A stretch of 64,000 bases of DNA from NCBI GenBank assembly GCA_902800305.1, contig CADCDP010000017.1, forward strand, positions 1 to 64,000, in the 5' to 3' direction. The position numbers and the translations under genes were made by a program. The notes below the pieces were generated by a model. That model had not been told where the DNA came from, did not search any database, and saw only the letters and a list, made by a program, of their open reading frames with translations. Positions 46,019 through 55,608 of the stretch are shown piece by piece. This DNA comes from an uncultured Bacteroidales bacterium. GTDB lineage: Bacteria > Bacteroidota > Bacteroidia > Bacteroidales > Bacteroidaceae. Numbering within the stretch: the stretch's first letter is position 1; every line of letters begins with the position of its first letter.

Positions 46019-47983
46019 ATGGATTCACAATTGAGTTTCACCGAAGCGATAAGTATGAGTGGCTTTGAAACCATCGACTTTATCATTTTGGTTGTTTACA
46101 TCATCCTGCTCGTAAGCCTCGGTATGTTCCTGAGCCGTGACAAGGATGGTAAAGGAAAGAGTGCCAGCGACTACTTTCTGGCAGGTAACACACTGACCTG
46201 GTGGGCAGTTGGTGCATCACTGATTGCGGCTAACATCTCGGCAGAGCAGTTCATCGGTATGTCGGGTACTGGTTATGCTGACGGTATCGCTATCGCAGCA
46301 TACGAGGTCATGGCTGCAGTGACATTGGTTGTCATCGGTAAGTTCCTGTTGCCGACGATGATTGAACGCAAGATTTTCACCATTCCGCAGTTCCTCCGCG
46401 AACGCTACAACGACGGTGTAGGTCTTGCTTTCTCTATCTTATGGCTTTTCCTCTACGTGTTTGTCAACCTGACCTCTGTAGCATGGCTGGGTGCTCTGGC
46501 TATTGAACAGATTTTAGGTCTCCAAGGATTGACTGTATCGTTCCTCGGCGTGGATGTTTCGATGCGTATGGTCATCATCATCGGCCTCTTCCTCATCGCT
46601 GGTATCTACTCCATCTATGGTGGTTTGGCTTCTGTGGCTTGGACAGACGTGATGCAGGTGACTTTCCTCGTGGGTGGCGGTCTCATCACGGCATACTTCG
46701 CCCTCGTTTCTGTTGCTGGCGAAGATGGTTCTTTCATCGATGGATTCAACAAAGTATATACTTATCTCACAACGGGCGACTTTGCCAACGACACTCACTT
46801 CCATTTGGTTATCCAGCGTTCCAATGCTATGGCACATCCACATGCTGATGGCTCTAATGCCTTTGACAATGTGCCTGGTATCGCTGCCATCGTAGGTGGT
46901 GTGTGGCTGACAAACCTCGGTTACTGGGGCTTCAATCAGTATATCATCCAGAAGGGTCTGGCTGCTAAGAGCATTGACGAGGCTAAGAAAGGTCTCATCT
47001 TTGCAGGTTTCCTGAAGATTCTCATCCCATTCATCGTGGTGCTTCCAGGTATCTGTGCTTTCTACATGGCTCAGAACGCTGACCAGTTCTCTCACTTGCA
47101 GGGTTCCATCAATGTGGCCGACGATGCTTATCCTTGGCTCATCCGCAACTTTACCCCGACAGGCATCAAGGGTCTCTCGTTTGCCGCCCTTACTGCTGCC
47201 ATTATCTCTTCGCTGGCTTCGATGTTCAACAGTACCTCTACCCTCTTCACAATGGACATCTACAAGAAGTACATCAACAAGGAGGCTTCCGATAAGGTGC
47301 TCGTGAATGTGGGTCGTGTTGTAGCTGTATGCGCACTCGTTATCGCAGCTGTGGCTGTGAAGCCTCTCCTTGGCGGTCTTGACCAAGCATTCCAGTACAT
47401 TCAGGAGTACTCAGGTTTCATTTATCCTGGTATCATCACAGTGTTCGGCTTGGGTCTGCTCTGGAAACGTGCTTCTTCTACTGCTGCCATATGGACGGCT
47501 ATCATCACGATTCCTCTGGGTGTCATCTTCAAGTTTGCCTTCCCCGATGTAGCCTTCCAGTTCCGTGCTGGTTATATCTTCATCATCGTTGTTAGCTTCT
47601 TCATTTTGGTGAGCTACCTCGACAAGAAGTATATCAGTGCTGAAAAGCCAGAACAGAAAGACCAGAAGGCCATGCTCCAGTGGGCAGGCATCTTGGGTGG
47701 AATCGGTATCCTCTGCATCGTTGTAGCCATCATCGTTGTGGCTATGGGCGACTCTACACCTACAACTGCTTATCTGAACGATATCGGCTTCCAGGCATTC
47801 ATCTTCTTTGGTGTGCTCGTGGGATGCAACGCCGTTTGGCTCTATAGCAACGCGAAGGACACGAAGGCCGACCCATTGGCTTTGCCTATCGACTTGAGTT
47901 TGTTCAGCACAACACGTGGCTACACTTACGGCACCATCGGCATCTGCCTCATCACTTTGGTGCTCTACGCAATTCTTTGGTAA
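46019..47983 (+). CDS. Sodium:sugar symporter (SSS family), probable arabinose transporter
   Basis: This 654-residue SGLT-type carrier has about 14 hydrophobic helices. Family marks are SDYFLAGNTLTWWAVGASLI, ANISAEQFIGMSG and AAIISSLASMFNSTSTLF, with sodium-site serines and threonines. It stands 55 nt after the mutarotase and before araR and araDAB, matching the known Bacteroides arabinose locus, so L-arabinose is the likely substrate (inference from context). Sodium for its action could come from the NQR encoded earlier. A second start at 46052 (MSGFETIDF) is possible. Confidence 0.9.
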   Translation: MDSQLSFTEAISMSGFETIDFIILVVYIILLVSLGMFLSRDKDGKGKSASDYFLAGNTLTWWAVGASLIAANISAEQFIGMSGTGYADGIAIAAYEVMAAVTLVVIGKFLLPTMIERKIFTIPQFLRERYNDGVGLAFSILWLFLYVFVNLTSVAWLGALAIEQILGLQGLTVSFLGVDVSMRMVIIIGLFLIAGIYSIYGGLASVAWTDVMQVTFLVGGGLITAYFALVSVAGEDGSFIDGFNKVYTYLTTGDFANDTHFHLVIQRSNAMAHPHADGSNAFDNVPGIAAIVGGVWLTNLGYWGFNQYIIQKGLAAKSIDEAKKGLIFAGFLKILIPFIVVLPGICAFYMAQNADQFSHLQGSINVADDAYPWLIRNFTPTGIKGLSFAALTAAIISSLASMFNSTSTLFTMDIYKKYINKEASDKVLVNVGRVVAVCALVIAAVAVKPLLGGLDQAFQYIQEYSGFIYPGIITVFGLGLLWKRASSTAAIWTAIITIPLGVIFKFAFPDVAFQFRAGYIFIIVVSFFILVSYLDKKYISAEKPEQKDQKAMLQWAGILGGIGILCIVVAIIVVAMGDSTPTTAYLNDIGFQAFIFFGVLVGCNAVWLYSNAKDTKADPLALPIDLSLFSTTRGYTYGTIGICLITLVLYAILW

Positions 47984-48020
47984 GCTACACATTATTTATA
48001 TAATATAAAAGCCCCAATCA

Positions 48021-48680
48021 ATGAAAGTAACCCAAGCATTCCCGAAATTCTACGTATCCGTCGATTGTGTTGTCTTCGGATTTGCGGAAAGACGCTTAAA
48101 GGTGCTGTTATTTGAGCACCATCAAGAGTCGGGTAAGAGTGAACTTTCGTTGATTGGGGATTTTGTTCAAAATGACGAAAGTGTGGACTCTTCAGCACAG
48201 CGTATATTGAAAGAGTTTACAGGACTTGACAACATCTACATGCAACAGCTCGCCACAGATGATGTCGTGGAGCGTGATTCTGACGAGCGATTTATCCACA
48301 TCGTGTATTACGCACTCATGGATGTGGAAAACTACAATCCCACCCTATCCGACATCCATCACACCCAGTGGATAGATGTGGACAATATACCCAACCTTCG
48401 TGCTGGACAAAATGAAATGGTTCAGAAAGCACGATGTGCGGTGGGAAAAAACATCAAAAACGAACCTGTTGGCAGTTATCTTCTGCCCCAATACTTTACG
48501 TTGAGCATGCTTCAAACTCTTTATGAAAGCATTCTTGACACCACAATGGACAAACGGAATTTCCGCCGATTCATTTTAGAAAAAGACTTTGTTCAGGCAA
48601 CCGATATGATGGATCATTCGTCACGTCGGGGAGCTTCATTATATAGATTTAAGATTTTAAATTCATTATCCCATACTTAA
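48021..48680 (+). CDS. araR: Nudix-type arabinose regulator AraR
   Basis: This 219-residue regulator has an N-terminal Nudix-like domain (about 8-140; FYVSVDCVVFGFAERRLKVLL, LSLIGDFVQNDESVDSSAQR, HHTQWIDVDNIPNL). It lacks a full GX5EX7REUXEEXGU box, so it should sense rather than hydrolyse. A C-terminal winged-helix domain follows (LSMLQTLYESILDTTMDKRNF). This is the architecture of Bacteroides AraR (B. thetaiotaomicron BT0354), which represses arabinose genes until L-arabinose binds. It sits inside the operon it presumably controls, after the symporter (37-nt gap) and before araD (18-nt gap). Confidence 0.9.
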   Translation: MKVTQAFPKFYVSVDCVVFGFAERRLKVLLFEHHQESGKSELSLIGDFVQNDESVDSSAQRILKEFTGLDNIYMQQLATDDVVERDSDERFIHIVYYALMDVENYNPTLSDIHHTQWIDVDNIPNLRAGQNEMVQKARCAVGKNIKNEPVGSYLLPQYFTLSMLQTLYESILDTTMDKRNFRRFILEKDFVQATDMMDHSSRRGASLYRFKILNSLSHT

Positions 48681-48698
48681 ATTAAATACAGAAAGACT

Positions 48699-49409
48699 AT
48701 GTTAGAAGAACTAAAAGAAAAAGTATTCAAAGCAAACCTTGACTTAGTAAAGCAAGGTCTCGTTATCTTCACTTGGGGTAACGTTTCTGGTATTGACCGC
48801 GAAAAAGGTCTTGTTGTCATTAAACCATCTGGTGTGAGTTATGATGAAATGAAGGCAAGCGACATGGTGGTAGTTGACCTCGAAAGCGGTAAAGTGGTGG
48901 AGGGTGAACTCAATCCATCTTCCGATACACCCACCCACCTCGTTCTCTACAAGGCATTCCCTAACATTCAGGGAGTAGTCCACACTCATTCCACTTATGC
49001 AACCGCTTTTGCTCAGGCTGGCAAAGACATACCTAACATTGGCACAACTCATGCCGACTATTTCTATCAGGCCATCCCTTGTACTCGTGACATGACCAAG
49101 GAGGAAGTGGAAGGTCAATACGAACTGGAAACGGGTAACGTCATTGTTGACGAAATCCTCAACATCCGTAAAATCAACCCAGACCACACTCCTGCAGTCC
49201 TCGTGAAGAATCACGGACCATTCTCTTGGGGCACATCGCCAGACAATGCTGTCTATAATGCCAAGGTGATGGAGCAATGTGCAAAGATGGCCTTCGTAGC
49301 CTTCTCTGTCAATCCTAACTTAACCATGAATCCTCTTTTGATTGAGAAGCACTACAATCGCAAGCATGGCCCTAATGCTTACTATGGACAGAAGGGGCAG
49401 AAGCATTGA
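48699..49409 (+). CDS. araD: L-ribulose-5-phosphate 4-epimerase
   Basis: This 236-residue class II aldolase-like metalloenzyme converts L-ribulose-5-P to D-xylulose-5-P. Zinc ligands are His95 and His97 in [10 protein letters not shown] and His172 in [10 protein letters not shown]. Asp120 in THADYFYQ matches the catalytic Asp of E. coli AraD. Substrate-binding GNVS and [10 protein letters not shown] are near the N-terminus. It is followed by araA after 48 nt. Confidence 0.95.
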   Translation: MLEELKEKVFKANLDLVKQGLVIFTWGNVSGIDREKGLVVIKPSGVSYDEMKASDMVVVDLESGKVVEGELNPSSDTPTHLVLYKAFPNIQGVVHTHSTYATAFAQAGKDIPNIGTTHADYFYQAIPCTRDMTKEEVEGQYELETGNVIVDEILNIRKINPDHTPAVLVKNHGPFSWGTSPDNAVYNAKVMEQCAKMAFVAFSVNPNLTMNPLLIEKHYNRKHGPNAYYGQKGQKH

Positions 49410-49457
49410 TTTTGAATTAACTAACGAAATACTAACACTTAAAAAATTAGAAAAACT

Positions 49458-50993
49458 ATGGCATTTGAAAATTTGGAACTTTGGTGGGTGACTGGTGCAC
49501 AGTTGCTCTATGGTGGCGAAACGGTAAAAATCGTTGATGGCCACTCAAAGGAAATGGTTGAGGGACTCAACAATAGTGGTATCATTCCAATCAAAGTGGT
49601 TTATAAGGGCACAGCCAACTCTTCCAAGGAAGTGGAAGCTGTGATGAAGGCAGCAAACAACGACGAGAAGTGCGCTGGTATCATCACTTGGATGCACACC
49701 TTCTCTCCTGCCAAGATGTGGATTAAGGGTCTTCAAGCACTCCAGAAGCCTCTCCTCCACTTCCACACGCAGTACAACGCAGAAATTCCATGGGGAGAGA
49801 TTGACATGGACTTTATGAACCTCAACCAGAGTGCTCACGGCGACATCGAGTTTGGTCACATCTGTACTCGTATGCGTGTTCCTCGCAAGGTAGTTTGTGG
49901 CTACTGGAAGGACGAGGCTGCTCAGAAGCAGATTGCAGTTTGGGCACGTGTGGCAGCAGGTGTTGCTGATGCTAAAAATGTGCGTTGCCTCATGTTTGGT
50001 ATGAACATGAACAATGTTGCTGTGACTGACGGTGACCGCGTTGAGTTCGAGCAGCGTCTGGGCTACCATGTTGATTACTATCCAGTTTCCTCTCTCATGG
50101 AATACTTCAAGCAGGTGACTGACGCTGAGGCTGATGAACTCGTTGAAGAGTACAAGAAGCTCTACACCATCAAGATTGACGAGAGTGGTGAAGAGGTTTA
50201 TTGGGAGAAAGTGAAGAACGCAGCCAAAGCAGAAATCGCTCTTCGTCGTGTGCTGAAGGATGAGGGTGCTACTGCCTTCACAACAAACTTCGACGACCTT
50301 GGCGATGCTGACATCAACGATCCAAACTTTGTAGGCTTCGACCAGATTCCAGGCCTCGCTTCACAGCGTCTGATGGAAGAAGGTTATGGCTTTGGTGCTG
50401 AAGGTGACTGGAAGACCGCTTGCCTCTATCGCACACTTTGGGTGATTCAGCAGGGTATGCCAATCGGTTGCTCCTTCTTGGAGGACTACACCCTCAATTT
50501 TGCAGGCGACCGTTCTTCTTGCCTCCAGAGCCACATGCTCGAAGTTTGTCCGCTCATCGCTGTTGACAAACCAAAGCTCGAGGTTCACTTCCTTGGCATT
50601 GGTATCCGCAAGCAGCAAACCGCTCGCCTTGTCTTCACTTCAAAGGTGGGTCGTGGTATCAAGGCTACTGTTGTTGACCTTGGCAACCGCTTCCGCCTCA
50701 TTTCTCAAGAAGTGGAGTGCATCGAGCCAAAGCCTATGCCAAACCTTCCTGTTGCATCGGCTCTCTGGGTTCCACAACCATCCTTCGAAATCGGTGCTGG
50801 TGCATGGATTCTCGCAGGTGGTACACACCACAGCGCCTTCTCTTACGACATCACGGAAGAGTACTGGGAGGACTTCGCCGAAATGACTGGTATCGAGTAT
50901 GTAAAGATTAACAAGAACACCACCATCAGCGAGTTCAAGCACGACCTCCAGATGAACGAGGTGTACTACATGTTAAATAAAGCACTGAAGTAA
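49458..50993 (+). CDS. araA: L-arabinose isomerase
   Basis: This 511-residue enzyme interconverts L-arabinose and L-ribulose with Mn2+. It begins ENLELWWVTGAQLLYGGETV, as the family does, with TWMHTFSPAKMWIKGL, LHFHTQYNAEIPW, FTTNFDDLGD and the C-terminal AGGTHHSAFSYDI carrying a metal/catalytic His. Length is normal. The araB start lies 1 nt after its stop. Confidence 0.96.
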   Translation: MAFENLELWWVTGAQLLYGGETVKIVDGHSKEMVEGLNNSGIIPIKVVYKGTANSSKEVEAVMKAANNDEKCAGIITWMHTFSPAKMWIKGLQALQKPLLHFHTQYNAEIPWGEIDMDFMNLNQSAHGDIEFGHICTRMRVPRKVVCGYWKDEAAQKQIAVWARVAAGVADAKNVRCLMFGMNMNNVAVTDGDRVEFEQRLGYHVDYYPVSSLMEYFKQVTDAEADELVEEYKKLYTIKIDESGEEVYWEKVKNAAKAEIALRRVLKDEGATAFTTNFDDLGDADINDPNFVGFDQIPGLASQRLMEEGYGFGAEGDWKTACLYRTLWVIQQGMPIGCSFLEDYTLNFAGDRSSCLQSHMLEVCPLIAVDKPKLEVHFLGIGIRKQQTARLVFTSKVGRGIKATVVDLGNRFRLISQEVECIEPKPMPNLPVASALWVPQPSFEIGAGAWILAGGTHHSAFSYDITEEYWEDFAEMTGIEYVKINKNTTISEFKHDLQMNEVYYMLNKALK

Positions 50994-50994
50994 G

Positions 50995-52584
50995 ATGACA
51001 GCAAAACAAGTAATAGAAAACGGTAAAGCCATTCTCGGTATTGAGTTTGGCTCTACCCGTATAAAGGCTGTTCTTATTGATCAAGAGAACAAGCCTATCG
51101 CACAGGGTAGCCACACTTGGGAAAACCAGTTGGTGGATGGTCTTTGGACTTACAGCACAGAGGCTATCTGGTACGGATTGCAGGACTGCTATGCCCAGCT
51201 CCGCAAGAACGTTTTAGATCAGTACGAAGTAGAAATAGAGGCACTTGCAGCTATTGGCATTAGTGCCATGATGCATGGTTATATGCCTTTCAAGGGTAAC
51301 GAAATCCTCGTTCCTTTCCGCACTTGGCGCAACACCAATACGGGCAAGGCTGCCGCTGAACTTTCAGAACTCTTCAACTACAACATTCCACTCCGTTGGA
51401 GCATCTCACACCTCTATCAAGCCATCCTTGACAACGAAGAGCACGTGAAGGACATCGAATTCCTCACGACCCTCGCAGGTTACATCCATTGGCAGATTAC
51501 AGGTCAGAAGGTGTTGGGCGTTGGCGATGCTTCGGGTATGATTCCTGTTGACCCCAAGACCAAGACTTACGATGCCACGATGGTAGAGAAGTTCGATAAG
51601 CTCATCGAACCAAAAGGTTTCAGTTGGAAGTTGCTCGACATTCTACCGAAGTCGCTCAACGCTGGTGAGAACGCAGGTTTTCTCACTCCAGAAGGAGCAC
51701 AACGTCTTGACGTGTCTGGCCACTTGAAACCCGGCATCCCTGTTTGTCCTCCAGAAGGTGACGCAGGTACAGGCATGGTTGCCACCAATGCCGTGAAGCA
51801 GCGCACAGGTAACGTGTCCGCAGGTACTTCTTCGTTCTCCATGATTGTGTTAGAGAAAGAACTTTCCAAGCCATACGAGATGATTGACATGGTGACCACT
51901 CCTGACGGTTCCCTCGTGGCTATGGTACACTGCAACAACTGTACCTCCGACATCAACGCTTGGGTGAATATTTTCAAAGAGTATCAGCAGTTACTGGGCA
52001 TTCAGCAGACAACAATGGATCTCTACACTACCCTTTTCCAAGTAGCAGAAAAGGGTGCGCCCGATTGTGGTGGCATTCTTTCCTATAACTACGTGTCTGG
52101 CGAACCTGTGACAGGTCTTGCTGATGGTCGTCCACTCTTCGTGCGTTCAGCCAACGACAAGTTCAACCTTGCCAACTTTATGCGTGCACATCTTTATGGA
52201 GCCATTGGTGTCTTGAAGATTGGTAACGATGTACTTTTCAATGAAGAGCATGTAAAAGTTGACCGCATCATGGGACATGGTGGATACTTCACGACTCCAA
52301 AGGTAGGTCAGAAGATGTTGGCAGCAGCCCTCAACTCCCCCATCTCTGTGATGGAGACTGCCGGTGAAGGTGGTGCATGGGGTATTGCGCTCCTCGCAGC
52401 ATACGCTGTCAACAACGACAAGAAACTCTCTTTGGCCGACTATCTCGACCAAGTGGTCTTCGCAGGTAACGCTGGTGAGGAAATTAAACCTGATCCAGAA
52501 GACGTAGCTGGCTTCAACGCATACATCGAGAACTACAAGAAAGGCTTGGCTATTGAACAAGCAGCAGTTGACAACAAGAAATAA
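50995..52584 (+). CDS. araB: Ribulokinase, FGGY family
   Basis: This 529-residue ASKHA-fold kinase phosphorylates L-ribulose. It has phosphate-binding ILGIEFGSTRIKAVLIDQ, QWG-like GISAMMHGYMPF, the catalytic-Asp region VCPPEGDAGTGMVATNA, and GHGGYFTTPKVGQKMLAAAL near the C-terminus. It is distant from the proteobacterial AraB, but gene context (araD, araA upstream; tkt, rpiB downstream) and length match the Bacteroides L-ribulokinase. A xylulokinase role is less likely. Confidence 0.9.
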   Translation: MTAKQVIENGKAILGIEFGSTRIKAVLIDQENKPIAQGSHTWENQLVDGLWTYSTEAIWYGLQDCYAQLRKNVLDQYEVEIEALAAIGISAMMHGYMPFKGNEILVPFRTWRNTNTGKAAAELSELFNYNIPLRWSISHLYQAILDNEEHVKDIEFLTTLAGYIHWQITGQKVLGVGDASGMIPVDPKTKTYDATMVEKFDKLIEPKGFSWKLLDILPKSLNAGENAGFLTPEGAQRLDVSGHLKPGIPVCPPEGDAGTGMVATNAVKQRTGNVSAGTSSFSMIVLEKELSKPYEMIDMVTTPDGSLVAMVHCNNCTSDINAWVNIFKEYQQLLGIQQTTMDLYTTLFQVAEKGAPDCGGILSYNYVSGEPVTGLADGRPLFVRSANDKFNLANFMRAHLYGAIGVLKIGNDVLFNEEHVKVDRIMGHGGYFTTPKVGQKMLAAALNSPISVMETAGEGGAWGIALLAAYAVNNDKKLSLADYLDQVVFAGNAGEEIKPDPEDVAGFNAYIENYKKGLAIEQAAVDNKK

Positions 52585-52606
52585 CATTCCTAATTATTAA
52601 TAAATT

Positions 52607-54605
52607 ATGGCAAATTCCATTCAAATTTTGAATCATGCTGCCGACAACATTCGTATTTTGGCAGCCAGTGCAGTAGAAAAGGCAAAGTCTGGTCACCCCG
52701 GTGGTGCAATGGGCGGTGCCGACTTCATCAACGTTTTGTATTCTGAGTATCTGAAATACGACCCAAAGAACCCTGAGTGGGTAGGTCGCGACCGTTTCTT
52801 CCTCGACCCTGGTCACATGGCTCCAATGCTCTACTCTCAGCTCTGCCTCATCGGCAAGTTCTCGCTCGAAGAGTTGTCCTACGACTGGTCACCCAGAGTT
52901 TGAAATTGCCCGTGGCATCGAGAACACTTCTGGTCCTCTCGGTCAGGGTCACGTGTTCGCCATCGGTGCTGCCATCGCTGCCAAGTTCTTGGCTGCTCAC
53001 ACTGGCAACCCGACTTTCGCCAAGGAGACTATCTACGCTTACATCTCTGACGGTGGTGTTCAGGAAGAGATTTCTCAGGGTGGTGCACGTATCGCTGCTA
53101 CTCTCGGACTCGACAACCTCATCATGTTCTACGACTCTAACGACATCCAGCTTTCTACTGAGACAAAGGAAGTTATGACTGAGGATACCGCAGCCAAGTA
53201 TCGTGCCCTCGGTTGGGAAGTGATAGAGATTGTAGGTAACGATGCTGCACAGATTCGTGCCGCTCTCGATGCTGCACAGAAGGTAGAAGGCAAGCCAACC
53301 CTCATCATCGGTAAGTGTATCATGGGTAAGGGTGCCCTCAAGGCTGATGGCACTTCATACGAGGCTAACTGCAAGACTCACGGTGCTCCACTTGGTGGCG
53401 ACGCATTCATCAACACCATCAAGCACCTCGGTGGCGACCCAGAGAATCCATTCCAGATTTTCGACGATGTGAAGGAACTCTATGCTAACCGCGCCAAGGA
53501 ACTCGAAGCTATCTGCGCAGAGCGTTATGCAGAGGAGAAGGCTTGGGCTGCTGCCAACCCAGAAAAGGCTGCTCAGCAAGCTGACTGGTTCAGCGGCAAG
53601 GCTCCAAAGATTGACTGGAGCAAGTGCGTACAGAAGGACAACGATGCCACTCGTTCTGCATCGGCTACATGTCTCTCTGTTCTCGCAGAGCAGGTACCAA
53701 ACATGATTTGTGCTTCTGCCGACCTCTCCAACTCAGACAAGACTGACGGCTTCCTCAAGAAGACTCAGGCATTCAAGAAGGGTGACTTCTCTGGTGCTTT
53801 CTTCCAGGCAGGTGTGGCAGAGCTGACTATGGCTTGCTGCTGCATCGGTATGGCTCTCCACGGAGGTGTTATCCCTGCATGTGGTACCTTCTTCGTATTC
53901 TCCGACTACATGAAGCCAGCTGTTCGTATGGCAGCCCTCATGGAGCTTCCTGTGAAGTTCATCTGGACTCACGACGCTTTCCGCGTAGGCGAAGACGGTC
54001 CTACTCACGAGCCTGTTGAGCAGGAGGCACAGATTCGTCTCATGGAGAAACTGAAGAACCACTCTGGCAAGCCCAGTGTGCTTGTTCTCCGTCCTGCTGA
54101 CGCTCAAGAGACAACTGCTGCATGGGCACTCGCTATGGACAACATGGCCACCCCATCCGCTCTCATCCTCTCTCGTCAGAACATCCAGAACCTCCCAGCA
54201 GGTAATGACTATTGCCTTGCAGCCAAGGGTGGTTACATCGTAGCTGGCTCTGATGAGAACCCAGACGTTATCCTCGTGGCTACTGGTTCTGAGGTTTCGA
54301 CCCTCGTGGCAGGTGCAGAACTTCTCCGCAAGGATGGCAAGAAGGTTCGCATCGTCAGCGTTCCATCTGAGGGTCTCTTCCGTCAGCAGCCAAAGGAGTA
54401 CCAGCAGAGCGTTCTCCCACAGGGCGTGAAGAAGTTCGGTCTCACAGCAGGTCTGCCAGTCAACCTCCTCGGTCTCGTTCCAGAGGCAGAAGGCACCATC
54501 TGGGGTCTCGAAAGTTTCGGATTCTCTGCTCCTTACAAGGTGCTCGACGAGAAGCTCGGCTACACAGCAGAAAACGTTTACGCACAAGTAAACAAGTTGT
54601 TCTAA
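52607..54605 (+). pseudogene. tkt: Transketolase interrupted by a frame change (probable 23-nt deletion)
   Basis: Transketolase transfers two-carbon units in the pentose phosphate pathway and would use the xylulose-5-P made by AraD. The first frame (52607-52903) reads normally from MANSIQILNHAADNIRILAA through GHPGGAMGG to FSLEEL, then shifts and stops. The rest continues in the +1 frame from PTTGHPEFEIARGIENTSGP (52878) to 54605, with TPP-site AYISDGGVQEEIS, GAFFQAGVAELTM and HDAFRVGEDGPTHEPVEQ all intact. Homologues have about eight residues (FRQWGS region) where only one base remains, so 23 nt seem to be missing. A downstream ATG at 52953 could give a 550-residue fragment lacking part of the TPP domain. 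Recent mutation or assembly error are both possible. Confidence 0.85.
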
Positions 54606-54614
54606 CAAATAATT

Positions 54615-54655
54615 CACGAATCATTCGTGGTTAATTCGTGGCAATTCGTGTTTTT
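54615..54655. repeat. attcgtg repeats and terminator-like hairpin between tkt and rpiB
   Basis: cacgaat is followed by three spaced attcgtg motifs (near 54623, 54634 and 54644) and then five T residues. cacgaat can pair with the last copy to make a terminator-like stem. A further catgaattaatcacgaat follows before rpiB. Confidence 0.55.
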
Positions 54656-54712
54656 ATTCAACATAAATTATCATGAATTAATCACGAATGTTCATAAATA
54701 ATCATTTTTGTT

Positions 54713-55156
54713 ATGATGGAAATTAAAACAGTTGGAATCGCCAGCGACCATGCAGCATTTCCGTTGAAGCAATTCGTCAAGAAATACCTCGAAGAAAAAG
54801 GCTACGAGTATAAAGACTACGGCACCTATACAGAAGAAAGCTGTAATTACGCCACCTACGGCCATGCACTCGCAGAAGGCATCGAGAAAGGCGAAGTCTA
54901 TCCAGGTATCGCCATGTGTGGTTCAGGCGAAGGCATCTCCATGACCCTCAACAAGCACCAGAGCATCCGTGCCGGTCTTGTATGGCAACCAGAGATTGCC
55001 CACCTCATCCGTGAGCACAACAACGCCAACGTCATCGTCTTCCCTGGCCGCTTCATCTCCGAAGACGTATGCCGTCAGTGCCTCGACGAGTTCTTCAACA
55101 CCGAGTTCGCAGGTGGTCGCCATCAGCAGCGCATCGAGGACATTCCTTGCAAATAA
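54713..55156 (+). CDS. rpiB: Ribose-5-phosphate isomerase B
   Basis: This 147-residue RpiB/LacAB-family enzyme interconverts ribose-5-P and ribulose-5-P. It has GIASDHAAFPLKQFVKKYL with the substrate-binding Asp-His, and the catalytic Cys in GIAMCGSGEGISM. GRFISEDVCRQCLDEF is the usual C-terminal segment. A start at 54716 (second Met) is equally likely. It ends the arabinose/pentose phosphate group, as in Bacteroides. Confidence 0.95.
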   Translation: MMEIKTVGIASDHAAFPLKQFVKKYLEEKGYEYKDYGTYTEESCNYATYGHALAEGIEKGEVYPGIAMCGSGEGISMTLNKHQSIRAGLVWQPEIAHLIREHNNANVIVFPGRFISEDVCRQCLDEFFNTEFAGGRHQQRIEDIPCK

Positions 55157-55258
55157 CAATTTCGTAGATACCCTTATCGATAGAACAAGGGGACGTATCA
55201 AAAGTAACATTTGGGTACGCCCCCTTGAAGATTGTCTCTGTGGAGAGATTTATATTTG

Positions 55259-55336
55259 TCTAAGGAGGAAAGGAGTTAAGGAGTTTTTTGGCGGCGTACA
55301 CGCCGAATCCTCCTTAACTCCTTTCCTTCTTAGACT
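55259..55336. repeat. 26-bp near-perfect inverted repeat
   Basis: Arms 55259-55284 and 55311-55336 differ at one position. They are built from aaggag/ctcctt blocks and enclose a smaller palindrome (cggcgtacacgccg). Fragments of the same vocabulary (gtctctgtggaga, ctccttagactttt) occur at 1-80, so this belongs with the repeat element. Confidence 0.8.
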
Positions 55337-55395
55337 TTTAAGCTGTTGGCTCCTTAGAGGAATAGGAGGAAGCCCATCACCTCCTTGGAGGATTG

Positions 55396-55597
55396 CCCGT
55401 AGCTACTTACAAATATAAGAAGGATTTACACAAATAAAAGTAGGATTTGTACAAATATAAGAAGTATCTGTACAAATCCTACTTTTGTTTGAAGGTCTAT
55501 CTTTTTGCCCTCGGGAGAAATGGTTGGGGAAGCCGTGAAGGTATGGTGGATTCCCTAATTCAATGCAAATATACAACTTTTTTTCGACTTTGTCAAG
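55396..55597. repeat. Intergenic repeat element, copy 2
   Basis: This copy matches 270-472 along its length in the same orientation, with about 85 percent identity by eye. The same three 21-bp units are present. The hairpin has one substitution inside an arm and two extra outer pairs compared with copy 1. Confidence 0.85.
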
Positions 55598-55608
55598 TGT
55601 TGGGAACA

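Larger units (their letters stand above)
55157..55608. other. Convergent intergenic region rpiB-cobS made of repeats
   Basis: The gap is gene-free. A long hairpin (55259-55336) is followed by the second copy of the repeat element (55396-55597). A 68-codon minus-strand frame at 55403-55609 only reads through the 21-bp repeats (RICTDTSYICTNPTFIC) and ends next to the cobS stop; I do not call it a gene. Confidence 0.7.
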
